Shown here piece after piece: positions 26,762-38,939 of a DNA stretch of 64,000 nt. Position 1 is the first letter of the stretch. Each line of letters begins with the position of its first letter. The stretch is taken from assembly GCF_035582795.1 (NCBI RefSeq), contig NC_134366.1, positions 113,140,256-113,204,255 of the forward strand, read 5' to 3'. The stretch comes from Mycteria americana. Taxonomy: Eukaryota > Chordata > Aves > Ciconiiformes > Ciconiidae. The position numbers and the translations under genes were made by a program. The notes under the pieces were generated by a model. It ran no database searches and was not told where the DNA came from. It saw only the letters and a program-made list of their open reading frames with translations.

Positions 26762-27708
26762 AGAAAAGCAACAAAAACAACCTCTTCAAAAGCTCTTTTG
26801 AGAGAATACAGTTTTCAGCACCTAGGTGAGCTGAGAAAGATGCACTCTCAACTGAGGCAAGGGCAACCAACATGCTAACATCAGAATAGCAGTATTCATC
26901 ACATAAATCCAAATTTAGGGTGTTGTAGAAAAGCTCAAAGTGCTTCCTCTTCAAAAGTGAATTTCACCAAATCAGGAATTTTCCCAATTGTCTTTTCTCT
27001 TGGTCATCATTCCAGGACTCTGCGTAGTTGAGGATTTGCAGAGGGCCGTTTTCCCATCACCGTGGCAGCTGCAGCGTGACTCACTCCTCCTTCTCAGCCA
27101 GAGTTTTTCTTGCCCATCAGGAGACTTGTCCAGAAAGGTGCCTTCTAGAGTTGAATAACAGCACTTGAATAAAAACTTCGAGTCGCTTCCAATTAAAGCT
27201 ACTTTATCTGAATTTCAGAGCCTTCCTGAACCTGGAATTTGGTGAATCCCAAGACTAGGCACGAGCTTTAGTGCCTTCATGATTAGATTCTCTGCAGTTT
27301 AAAAGTTTTTTATAGATGGCAAATAACCCTGAAGTTTCAAGGGCTAACACAAACTTACCCTGTAAGTAGAAACAGCGTCACTGGAATTGGCAATTTTTCT
27401 GAAACTTTTGGTGTGATTTTTAATCTGTTTGCGTAAATTAAGACGTCAGCTGTTCATTAATCCACAGCTCAGGAAACTGTTCCTTAGACCCTTTGGACCC
27501 TTCACACCAGCAAGATGTACAGTTTCCAGCATTAAAAATAAGTTTCAAAAAGGAATATTGAATTCACCTGCATGCTGGTTTCTGACCTAATAAAAATGCT
27601 ACTCTTGAGTGAAAAACCTCGCATTGTCCGAAATTACTGTGCAATAACTAAAGGTTTGCAAAGCATCCCTACAAAAAGGTGTATTAATACACGAGAAGCA
27701 GTGGAGCC

Positions 27709-27870
27709 ATTCGGCAGGAGGTCACCAGAAGCTGGAGCGGGCAGCGGGGAGGGCTCTGAGGTTTCGGGGCACTGCGAAACCTGCAGCAGCCTCTGTGGCG
27801 CGGGGCTCGCCCTCCCTCCGTGTCTGCACCCCGTGCTGAGGGGGGCAAAGCCAGCAACCAAACAGCGGCT
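27709..27870. other. Short CpG-rich, GC-rich patch
   Basis: About 160 bases of roughly two-thirds GC with about 11 CpG dinucleotides, set in AT-rich, CpG-poor sequence. It is too short for a standard CpG island. It could be an unmethylated regulatory site or a fragment of a GC-rich repeat. It lies 11 kb before the CD226 start codon. Confidence 0.6.
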
Positions 27871-28060
27871 AAAATAACAAGAATTACTTGAAAGGAAGTG
27901 GTGATGTTTAGCGTAAAACTGATGATGGTTTCAAAAAATCTTTCCTTACTATTTTTTGCCTTTAACATTTATAGGAGAAAAACTATTTCTGCTCAGGATC
28001 GGTTTTTGTTGACATTGTATTGTTCCCATTTATTGCATTTATTATACATCAACAGGGCAA

Positions 28061-28077
28061 CCCCCCCCCCCCCCCCC
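28061..28077 (+). repeat. Poly-C run (C17)
   Basis: A run of seventeen C. Together with the G-run 1.3 kb upstream it flanks the CpG-rich patch at 27.7 kb. Confidence 0.9.
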
Positions 28078-28900
28078 GATTTCAATAAAGCAACTATTTT
28101 TATACAGTTTTAAATGGCAAAATGACTGAGGCCAGAGTCAGAAAAGTGCCTTTGAATATTACTTTTAAATCTAACTTCCTTAGTGACAGGAAGTTTGCAT
28201 CCTGTAAGAATAAAAATGAGAAAAAATTATAGCACAGCAATGGATTGTAGGGGCTTGTATTCTTCCACCTGTATTAGTGAAAGTCTGTATGTGGTTAAAC
28301 GTGCAGTTTAACGTCCTGGTTTTTATCCAGTATGCTTTTAAAAATATTTCATGACAGAACAATGAGCATGGAAAAAAAATTGTTATGGATGTAACAACAA
28401 CTGATTTTAAGAAGCCATAGACCATAAAAATCAATAGAAAAATCTAACTTTAGGTGATGCTGGACTAGGTCCCCGCAGGGGAAACATTATTGTATGGACA
28501 AATTCACTAGGGAATATAGCAGGAATTGAGGTCAAAATGTAATCACCCAGAATGTAGCTCTTCAGGGTGGATTATTTTATTCTCCTTCTGAACGGAAATG
28601 TCTCTTCATGGTAATAAATCTCCTTATCCTGTGCTGGGAGTGTATTTGCAATAATGTATCAGAAGAAAGATCCTTAACAGCCTACGCACTTTTTCATATG
28701 ACTCTTTAAAGTATTCTGTGTTTTCTCCCCAACATGCTGGCATAATTTATTTTCAGTTGGAAATAAAATGGCCAACTGGAAACAGTGGTAGGTGGCAAGT
28801 GCTAAACCAAGGGTTTGAAGTCTAACTGAAACTGCACATTAGAAAAAAGAAAGAGTGAGAGAGAAAGAGAGAAATAGAAATAGCATAACAGGTAAAATAG

Positions 28901-28929
28901 CTTATTTACTACTTATTGTAGTAAATAAG
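28901..28929. repeat. Perfect 12-bp inverted repeat, 5-nt loop
   Basis: The arm cttatttactac, the loop ttatt and the arm gtagtaaataag pair perfectly. It follows a purine-rich GA tract (28841-28880). The stem is AT-rich, so it may be no more than a chance palindrome. Confidence 0.85.
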
Positions 28930-31900
28930 TTCAAAAGACCACAGCTATAAACACTTGTGAAAACAGCAGCTATCTGTGCTATCATAGTTTATTTGAATTT
29001 CATTTGTTCGATCTTTATTTTCCTTTTTTTTCTTTTTTTTCTTTATGCTTAGGAATGACCTATTTAAGGTGTTTTCCATCGCTGCAGTTCTAGAAACTTT
29101 TGTTGAACCTTACTCTATGAATTGCAATCGACGAACTTAACAATCAGTCAACAGATTTTGTGCCAACCACTTTAATGTTGGATCTTTTTATACCAACATA
29201 GTCCCAGTACTTAAAGGTGGGGTTTTTTATACCAGTATAACAATATTATTAGTGACTCCTTTACAAACACACTACATAAAGTTGACTTCCATGTGTATAT
29301 TCACCTTCTCATATGTGAATGAAATGGTAAGTGATGAATAAACAGAATTTTGTGTTTGGTACAAATGCACCTGTCTGAGGATGATGGCATTACTCTAACC
29401 GTGGCAGTGTAAAGGTACAAGTTTCATGCACAGCAAAGCCCTTGATCTTTTCCATGAAAAATAGAAAGAGAATATATAATGATCTACTTTGGCAGTTCTA
29501 TATTTCTTCTGCTTAAAACGTCCCCATTCTGCCATTCTCCTATGCTCTGATAGTAGTTCTTTTTGGTTTTAATTAGAATTTTTCTATCTTTTCTTCTGAT
29601 TTCACAGGTACTAGCACAGTCTATTGTAGAATTACAGATAATCCGATGCCGACCAGCAGAGAGTGAAATGGTGCGCAAGCCCACCACCAGCTTCTGTCCT
29701 GGACAAATCGTGAGCAGCTTGCCCACCTGTGAAGCCACGCTGGCTGCCTCATGGGGCAATGAGTAGAGTTTTGTGCTTCTGTTCTCTCTTGCAATCAGTG
29801 CATGCTATTGCTACATTCAAAAGGAGTTAATTTCTTCATACAGAAGTCCCCCCACAGAAGAAATAAAGTCTATGTTTTGGTGAAGTCACTGGAAATGCCT
29901 TACTTGGTAGCTAACAATGCTAACAATAAGTTTTGTTTTGTTTCTTTTCGTTTCATTTCATTTAATTTCCCGGGGTTTTAATTGGATATATCAGTACACC
30001 AAACATGAAAGCCTTTTTCAAATGCAGCAAAAAGTCATATAAGTGTCAGAAATTTTTGTTAGCAGAAGTAATTAACACTGTCAAAATCTTTTCGGAAAAG
30101 AAAACTGAGAACTATTTAAAGATGCTTTTGATGCTACCCTTCCTATACAAAGAATGGTTAATATCAGAATGACAGGAAATCTGTACCTTTGTTCTCAGAA
30201 GAATTTCTTCACCATTTGTTGAATTAAGTCAGCTGCCACATTCTGTATATTATTATATATATGGTTTTTTAGGCAATAGAATTTCTACTTAAATGAAAGG
30301 GCACACGTATGTATTCATCTCAGGCTTAGTAGAAAATACAGTTGACTCAGTTGTGAAAAAAAAAAAAAGCCCATTGAGCCTGAAACATAATATCCAGGAA
30401 ATATCATTTGCCATCATCTACAACAGAAACAAAAAAAAACAACACACAAAGCTCTCAATCCCAGGAATCCAGGGGCAAAACACAGCTATAGCAATACAGT
30501 GTATCTTTCATTTTATGCTTTGAAAAATAATCAATCAAAAAATACTAATGTTGTATTTCCAGGTTTCCCATTGCAAAATAAATATCGTCTATAATGGATA
30601 CAAACACTACTGCAAAGAAGTTGATAGATGCAGTTTTGACCTTGCATATCTTGATCCAGGCTATTAGCTTGAATAACCCAAAACCTGAAGCTGTATGTGT
30701 GACAGTCCAGTGTGTGCATGAGGAGCCCTCTCGTTTAGCTTTTTAAGAATGAACTGCCTGCAAAACCAAGGTCTCTGGTTATTCCTGATCAACCTAAATT
30801 CAGTCAACCAACTCTTTAAAATTATCCTAGCAAGGTTTGCCTGGGATTATCTGTTTAAATTCCTGCCTCTCTAATGCATCAGATTATCCTGGTAAGCCTT
30901 TGAGCACTGGCACATCATATACTCAGATCACTACCTTTTTAAAAAATCTCTTTGACATTAACAAAAAAGAAACAAAGATTCAATTAAAAATAGGAAGATG
31001 TAATTGTAAAAAAAGAAATATCTGCAACTTTAAACTTTGGATGGTTGAAAATGGGTTATATTTCAAACTGGCAGGGGCTTCACACATTATTTCAACTAAG
31101 GGGAATTGAACGCAACCATAAAAATAAAAGCATAATGTTTTTAATTGATAGCAGAATCAATATATCAGGATGGTTATATTAGGATAGTTGATAAGCCCTT
31201 TTTGAGCAGGTATGCTACTTTACAGGCATTTTATGATTCCTATAGATCACACACATAATTTAAAAAAAAAAAATCTGTCAGAGACCAGTGGCTCTTGTTA
31301 TGAACACATTAATGAAACAAAAGACCTATGCAGTCACAATAATTCAATTAAAAAATAAATCCTCATAAAATAACTTGTGATGATTCCGTAATGGGTGGTC
31401 TGAAGCCCTATAGAGGTAATTAAACTTTCAGGTTCTTAGAAATACGTGAACATGGTTGCAGGCTAAATTTTGGAAAATAAAGAAAAATCTCTGATATTCC
31501 TTCTTGAACTGAAGAGACTAATTGAGAATATGACTCACCGCTGCTTTATGTCAGTATAAATATCATTGATTTCCTTGGAACTACATTGGCATAAAACAGA
31601 TGTAATACGTTGTAGTGAATCAGGCAGGAGTTTATGGTACAATTATGCTATTATTTCTACTAAAACAAATGATTGCAGCAGATATTCCTTGGTTTCATTA
31701 ATTTACAGTTGACTGTGATACTTTTCTTGAAAAATCTCTACTGTTTTATTGGGCTTTGCCTAAGCAAATGAACTTCTGTAAAGCAACGGAATGCTCAAGA
31801 AACATCAGTTCTAGATTTTAGTAGGAAAGGGATTTTTTACCTGAGGAATTGCTATGTATTAGTATATAGGCATGTAGAGTTAAAAACAAAAACAAAACCA

Positions 31901-32579
31901 AAAAACCCCACAACTCCAAAACCATCAGATTACCTTAATTTTTTACAATAGAACAGAATTTTATTTTTTTCTTTAGGTTTTGTTGATTCTTCCATTTCAT
32001 TACATGTGTAAAGATTTGGTAGGAGGTCGTTGTTTTTACATAGTTTCTTTGTCCTTCTTAATCCCCCTCTCCAAGGTAATTTTTCTCCAGAGAGTGGGGA
32101 CAGCTTAGTCCATTATTTGTTCAAAAGTTTACTAGCAAATATTTTTTAGTCTTCTATTTTGAAAATCTTTAAGCAGTGTACTTGTAGGGGAAGAGGTTGC
32201 TTGTTTGTTCTGAAGTATGCTTCTTTCGAGGGGCAGTTTGAATGGTTGGGTTGGTACCTCTTAGGACATTTAAAACAAGTCAAAGATTAAAAAAAGGAAA
32301 AGAAAAGAAGTGAACATGCATTTGTGCCCAGGTAGTTATCTGGAAATCTGAATGCAACCCTTTCTGTGTAAAGGACCACTAAGTCAGCAGGACCTTTGAG
32401 TAGGAACTACTGCTGCTTTCCCTGACGCCACTGTACCAAGGTGCGACATGGGTGTCCTTGGCTGCGTTTCTTCAGAACACAAGTAATGAACCAGAGCAAT
32501 GTAGCTCTCTAAAAAGACAGATCTCAAATTTGATAGGTGTGACAGACTAAATAAGAGAGTTTGAAATTCAGTTTTCCCC

Positions 32580-32880
32580 CAAACCCTGCATCTTCACAGG
32601 AGCAGGTCTCTCCCCCGGTTCTGCTGTGAAGCCTTCCACTCTGCCTGGGTGAGCAGCCCCCTGCAGCCGCCGCCGAGCCTGTAAGGCAGCCAGACACTGA
32701 GCCTCTGGGTCTTGTCTGCTTTGGGATCGCATCTCATCTGCTCCCGACTCCTCCGGCCAGTGCCTGCGTGGTGAGCACGTGGCTTCCTGCCCCATCTCCA
32801 TCTCAGTGTCTGACTGTACCCAGCTCGTCTCAGCCAGCACCGCCAGCAGCTTCCGTCTCTGTTGCACAATGACACCCCCA
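32580..32880. other. GC-rich island of unknown nature
   Basis: About 300 bases of clearly higher GC than the surroundings, with some 12 CpGs and GCCGCCGCC at its core. Two minus-strand frames stay open across it (99 and 122 codons), which GC-rich sequence often allows. The predicted peptides have no recognisable domain. It could be an enhancer or promoter, an old repeat or a non-coding exon. Confidence 0.5.
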
Positions 32881-35800
32881 CACCCCTTTTTTGATTTTTA
32901 AACAGAAAAAGCAATAGGCAGAACTCATCAAACTGGAAATACGTAACAAAGAAAACAGTCATCTGATTTTCTGCTTTTATGCATCGTCACCACTACCTCG
33001 AGGATATTTGGGTTTGGTGTTTGGGGTGGTTTCCTTTGGTTTTGGTTTCTTTGGGTTTTTCGTGTGTAGTGGGGAGATTTTAGATAGTATTGGCTGCTTG
33101 AGTTGATCATGTAGGAAAGAGATGTGTATTACTGGAAAACGATAAACTGACACGTTGCTGTTTACCAAGCTTTTTCCCAATAAAGGGGCACAAAAAGGGC
33201 TTAAGAAAAAGAAGATCTATGAGATAACTTTCTTTGCTTGAAAGGTAGGCTGTGTCAGGTCCTGGATGGATTAACAAAAAAGGTTAAAGATGCCGTATAC
33301 AAAAGATGCATTGTTTGCTCTCTTTAGCTTTCTCCCTGGATTTTGAAGGCCATTTTTAGTCATAAGCTTCTTCGCCGTATATAAGTTACAGATCTTTCTT
33401 GGAGACACGTCTGAGCTGACAACATCCTATAATTAACGATAGCCTCAACCTTAGGTGATCCGCCTCTGCAGGAAGTTTTCACATCCAGGCTGTATTTGAG
33501 GGTATTGTTTTGGAAACAACTCTGTAAGCTTCTGCCAGCAAACGAAAAAATCCAGCAACATTCATTTCCTTAAAATGACTTTTAACGGGGTTTTTTTAGC
33601 AACATGGTGGACATAAAAAGTAGAGTTGAACCAGGAAAAGAATAATTCAGGAAAAATAATAGGTGTATGAGAATGGCTGTGCTCTGAAACAGAAACGTCC
33701 ATTTCCTGTCCCAGTTACGGATTTGTGTGAGAACCTTGAAGCCTTTCTGCTTTCATTTTTCTTTCATTAAAATGAAACTTTCAGGTTTCTGCAAATAATA
33801 TCACTTTTTGGAAACTAATAAAATAAGAGACTTCAACAGGAGGACAAGAACTAAACTGAAAGAAGTAAGCATAGTCAACTACACAATATCAGTACATTAA
33901 ATTCTTAGAGACTCAAATGTAATTTACTACTTTCCTTTGTGAATTAGTTTCTTTCACGTCTCTCAAATGCTGTCTTCCGTGTTAATACTGGATGCAAATG
34001 CATAGACTAATTATCAACAAAACATGAATAGAAATCTAGTACTATCTTCCTATTATAAAAGTAGAAGAATTTATAAAATATTTTTAAGGACATTTTTGAT
34101 ACCTTATGAGCTAATCAGTGGCAAACATTTGCAGTCAAGATCATTGAACAGAAAAGTTTTAGATAGAAGAAAAAGGCATGGTGATAGCTTTTATCATTAA
34201 GCAATCAGGTAAATAAAAATACAAATAAAAAATTAATTGGATATTTTCTTGGGATTTTTTGTTGAGGTTTCCTCTCTCTGAGTAGATCAACTTAGCTTTT
34301 TTCATTGTCTTCATAATTATCTTCAGTTCACTTTTTTGTCATATTTTCCACTTTTGTTTTATTCAAATAGACAGAGGAGTACTTCTAATGGCTGCTTTAA
34401 GGATTTCCCCCTCACACACAGATATGCAAAACTTCACTAAAGTTGAGCAAGCCATCACAGGCAGACTCTCCTGCTATGAGCACATCAAAGGAACACTACT
34501 TACACGGTGAACTTAAAAAAATACAACAAACCTTCTTATCTCCTACCAACACACTTCAGGCTTGAGAGTCATCAGTAGCAGTGCTTTATGGTGCCTAGTT
34601 CAAAATTTGTTCAGCAGTGGTGTTTCTTCCACTGCCTTAAGCAGACCTTGATACTATTAGTACCCCTCACCATTAGCTTATTCTGTCACTAAACATAGCT
34701 TTTCTATATTCAGATGGCATCCATTACTCATGCATAACCTCTCTGAAAAACACTGCAAAACCCCCTTTCTGAATCTCAGCATTTAGTGTTATCTGGCCTT
34801 CATATTACAGCTGTGGTTTTTATCACCAACAGTCTTTAGCTTCCTGACCCATTTAGGTGTTCAGTGTTATGTCAGGATGAATATCCAGTTCGTGGTCCAG
34901 TTCCAAAAAATGTAAATAATTTTCCATTTCCAGAAATGTAGAAACATAATCCTTTATCTAAAGATTCGTCAATACATATTCTGTTGCAAAGATTGACTTT
35001 TGGGGGTTGAAGCATTTAATCATAGCACTATAATTTATATAGCATAGCCTTTTGGAGGCCAGTATGTTTAAAAATAAAAAGTTATTGAGAACTTGGGTAT
35101 GTAGATTATATTTTCTTTACTTTTCTACATTTGGGAAAGCCTTTTAAATTCAACTTTTTTTCCCTCTCTGAATCATCTTTACCAATATATCCCCAAAACG
35201 TGACTGTATTTAATTCACAACTTTTTCCTTTCTCTTTGGAGGAATACCTGGTGTTAACTTAACTTCTCCGCTGAGATTAATGAATACATACTGAAGAATT
35301 CTATCCATTATGTTACTGAATCAGGCATGCCTATAGATTAATCCAATTTGGGGGGCTTTATTTGTTCAATTAGATTAGATGCAGAATAGGAAAAAGCAAA
35401 TTGAATTATTGTGCCTTTAGCCAGCTGTACCACTCAGCCATCCTGCTTAAAGAAACATAGAAAGGTGAATGGAAAAAGAGGTAGTTTCCTTGATGGTAGC
35501 ACACTGGCAACAGAGGGACCCTAATCCATAGAGAAATAGGGAGTTGGATCACTTTTTACGGAATTGTCATCTGGGTTGGTTAACCTGGCTTCTACAGGGT
35601 TAGAGCTAATCTACAGGGATGCTCAGACCAAGTGCGAAATATGCTCAAACCTCCCTCCTCCCAGCCTATTTGCTTCATTATCTTCACTGGAGATTCACTG
35701 AAACTAAAGAACCTTTTTGCCCCAATCTTTTTCCAGTTGGTCATGTTCATAAGTAAAGAAGTGGTACCTGGAGTGGTCTGCTTTTTAGCTATCTCCTGCT

Positions 35801-36837
35801 TCACTGTCCTGCCACAATCAAGGCCTTTTTGCTGGTGGTAGCAGCAGTCTGCAAGTATATTTGCCACTCTTTCTGCACTATTGCTACAGGCAATAAATCT
35901 CAAATACTAATGAATCATTAAAAAGGGTTTTAACATATTGTGCTGACCCTATATGTATGTCTTATTCTCCACAGTTTTATAGCAATTTCCATTAAAAAAA
36001 CTCATTAGAGAGATTATTGCGACATGCTTTGAAACAGCAGCATTCATTACATATTATCTATGTATTGGAGTTTGGGAAATTAATGCAGCAGGAAATGAAA
36101 TGACTCACCCAGGGTCACCAAAGATGTATGTTCAAGTCATGATTAAAATCCAAGCTGTAGATCTCCATTGTGTTTACTGCACAATCTTTTTTGCTCTTTC
36201 TCTTTCTTTCTAGTTTTTTTTTCTTTTAAACCACATCCTACAGTTGTACATTCAGCTGGAAAATTCCACCGTGCTGCTTTTGTTGTGAAACTGTAATTGG
36301 CATTTAGCCAATGATTAGTTAACTACGCCTTGTTTGCCTTTGTGAGCCTTCCCTTCCTTTGCTTTGAGGTTCAAAGGATGTGGAGAAAGTGGGATTACTG
36401 GGAAAGAAGAGCCAGGCTGTGGGGAACAATGGCCAGAGAACCAGAGAGGCAGAGCCCAAGGAACCACTCAAGTGATGGAGTGACTGTGAGATGTGCTGTT
36501 GCCGCTGCTGCTGCTGTGAGAGTTTCACAGATGATCAGAGATATGTGGATATTCCAGCCTTTCAGTGATGGGGAGCTAGGGAGAAACAGAGGTTAAAGGT
36601 AAGGGAGGTACGAGGAGAGGCTGGAAGGGAGGGGGCTGCACGATGGACCTTCCCTTACACTACCTGCTCTGATAAGTCCACTGCCCAGGAGGGTATGGTG
36701 GAGATGGTGTGTATTTCTCTTTTTATAGGTTACACCGTGATACTTTAAGTGTATGCCTGCTCCCAAATTATACCAGTAGAGTTAACTTTCACAGTGCCGA
36801 CAGCTTTCTGGTTTGTGACTTGCAGGTGTGTTGCCCA

Positions 36838-36883
36838 GGTGTCTAGAGGGGACTTGTACTGGTGTCTGGAGGGGACGTGTAGT
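36838..36883 (+). repeat. 23-bp tandem duplication
   Basis: Two adjacent 23-bp units (ggtgtctagaggggacttgt..., ggtgtctggaggggacgtgt...) differ at three positions. It is a local duplication of no obvious function. Confidence 0.8.
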
Positions 36884-38890
36884 GCAGCCTTTAGAGGGAG
36901 ACCCAGTAATGCTCTGGTTACAGGCTGATTTTTTTAGCAGGTGTGACAAGGAACCCTGTTCTGGAGACTAGATGACCAAGAATCCCTGACATTTGCATTA
37001 ACTGTGTCTGTTGTACAGCAAATAAATGTCTTTAGACGACATATCATCAATACTTAGTCATCATGTGGGGTTGGATGTTAATTTATCGACTTCTGTGTTT
37101 CTTTCAATGCCAGATGGAGAGAAACGACCATGAAATTCAGAGCAATAAATTGTAATTTATATTTATACACAGATGAGTGAAGAATAATTTTCATTTAAGG
37201 GAATTTGTCTTCATTTTGGAGACTTCCTGAGTACTTTACCTTATCTATAATTAAAGAAAACAGATCTGTAAAAAGTTTCATTTGTAATAATAGTAATAGT
37301 AATAATTTTTTTAATAGCAAAAAAATGAACATATGTTTATTTTTTTCATTTCACTAGATTTTGTGGACCACCACTCACCTGTAAACTACTATATACATAT
37401 GTAATATGACGTAAAGAATAATATTTCAAGCTAGAGAGATACTTTGACTTCTTGCCTCATTTGCAACTGCAATTTGAGAACAGCTAACCACTGAAATTCA
37501 GGATTTAAATATGGAACCATGTAGATCCTGTGTAGCTGGTTTAAAGGCTGCTATGCCACAAAGCATCCAGGAACTGGATCTCTTCAACTCACAAGATCCT
37601 TTCTTTTCTAATACAGAATGTGCAGTTTAGTTTCTGAAGCTTCCCATTTCCTGCTTTTCTTATCAGCAATACTTCTGTTTCCTGAGACAAGCTTAATGTA
37701 ATCTTTTGATCTGTTTGAAAAGATAACTTTGTAATGCAAATAAAATAAGACTCAGTCTTCAACTCAATTCTCTTCTGTTTAGATTTTTACAGTCAGCATC
37801 AGATGGACTACTGACTATCTAGGTGTACTTTGTGAATCCAGACAAAGTAGAGTAGAAATAAGTGCAACCGCAACAGTGGAGAATTACAGATCTAACTAGG
37901 AAGTGGCAAAATGGAGTCATTGCAAACATTCAAAATTTTCTATTATCCTAAAACATATATCCTAGTTTAACAGAGATAAATATATACAGATTTTGGTTTA
38001 CACACAAGTTGTTACACTGTGGGATCTAATGCTAAGTTCTGCTCAAGCTTGTGCAGACTATTACGGACCTAAAATATTAATTTCTGTTATCAACTTTTGT
38101 TCAAATTACATTTGTTTATTCATTTGAGAATCTTAACCAGTCGATTCAAGATTAGTTTTGACTTCAAGTCAATCAAGTTGTTCCAATTTTAAGCAGCTCC
38201 ATAAAACTATGGCCTGCCGAGGTGCAAAAATGCTTGCAGTTGTCCTGAGAAAATTCCATAAAAAAATGTAAGAGTGTGGCTTGTTTTGACAAATTTCAAC
38301 ATGAGTCACGAATACGGTTCTTACACCTTTGAACAAGAATTTTTGAGCTGCATAATTTTGATCCCAAAATAGTAGCTCATGACATGTTATCACAAACAAA
38401 TTTTCAGACCTTAAGACATTACTTTTTATAACTAGTCACAGAATTATGACCTCTAATATATAGGAACTGTCTTATCTTCTCTTTAGATTTTATACTTCCT
38501 GAATAATAGATAAATGTTGAACTGCAGTGTCAGAAAAATGGAGGAATTCTATTGATTTTGGATACATGCCATGGAAGAACTCTGTTTCCTTCTGCTGATG
38601 AAACCTAAAGATCCCCACTTCATCACTTATCATAGTATTCATGCATATTGCTAGAGGTTCATTAGTAATGCAAACTTTACTCTGAGGTGGATTTTGATAG
38701 GAATTTAGTCTCTCTTCTGATGCAACTGCACCGAGACCTCAAACTTGGTGTTTCTTAGAATGTGAAAGTAAAAAGCACATGATGTTTTCATATTTCAAAA
38801 GTAAAAACATCCTGTGATAAGGGCACATGATGCACAGAGATTGAATGAAACCATGTTGCACTGCAGTCACTGATTCCAGTGTTCTTTGAG

Positions 38891-38939
38891 ATGGACCACG
38901 CAGTTCTCCTTGTTGTTGTTGTTCTCCAGCTTTGTGGAA
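38891..38939 (+). CDS. CD226: CD226 exon with start codon and signal peptide
   Basis: The ATG at 38891 sits in a good context (G at -3, G at +4). It opens a 49-nt exon encoding MDHAVLLVVVVLQLCG plus one base, followed by the donor gtaagg. The hydrophobic core LLVVVVLQL is a typical signal peptide, and the start MD...LL resembles the human protein. The exit phase 1 matches the next exon and forms a Thr codon across the junction. It was too short to be found as a free frame. The position of upstream untranslated exon(s) is not known. Confidence 0.85.

Larger units (their letters stand above)
20670..38890. other. Intergenic region between RTTN and CD226
   Basis: About 18 kb with no convincing protein gene on either strand; all open frames are below about 125 codons and have no recognisable family. 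It should hold the CD226 promoter and untranslated leader exon(s), but no unambiguous site can be named. Individually listed contents are GC-rich patches (27.7 and 32.6 kb), G and C homopolymers, a perfect hairpin (28.9 kb), exon-like segments (26.1 and 29.6 kb) and a 23-bp tandem duplication (36.84 kb). The remainder is AT-rich and unexplained. Confidence 0.8.
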
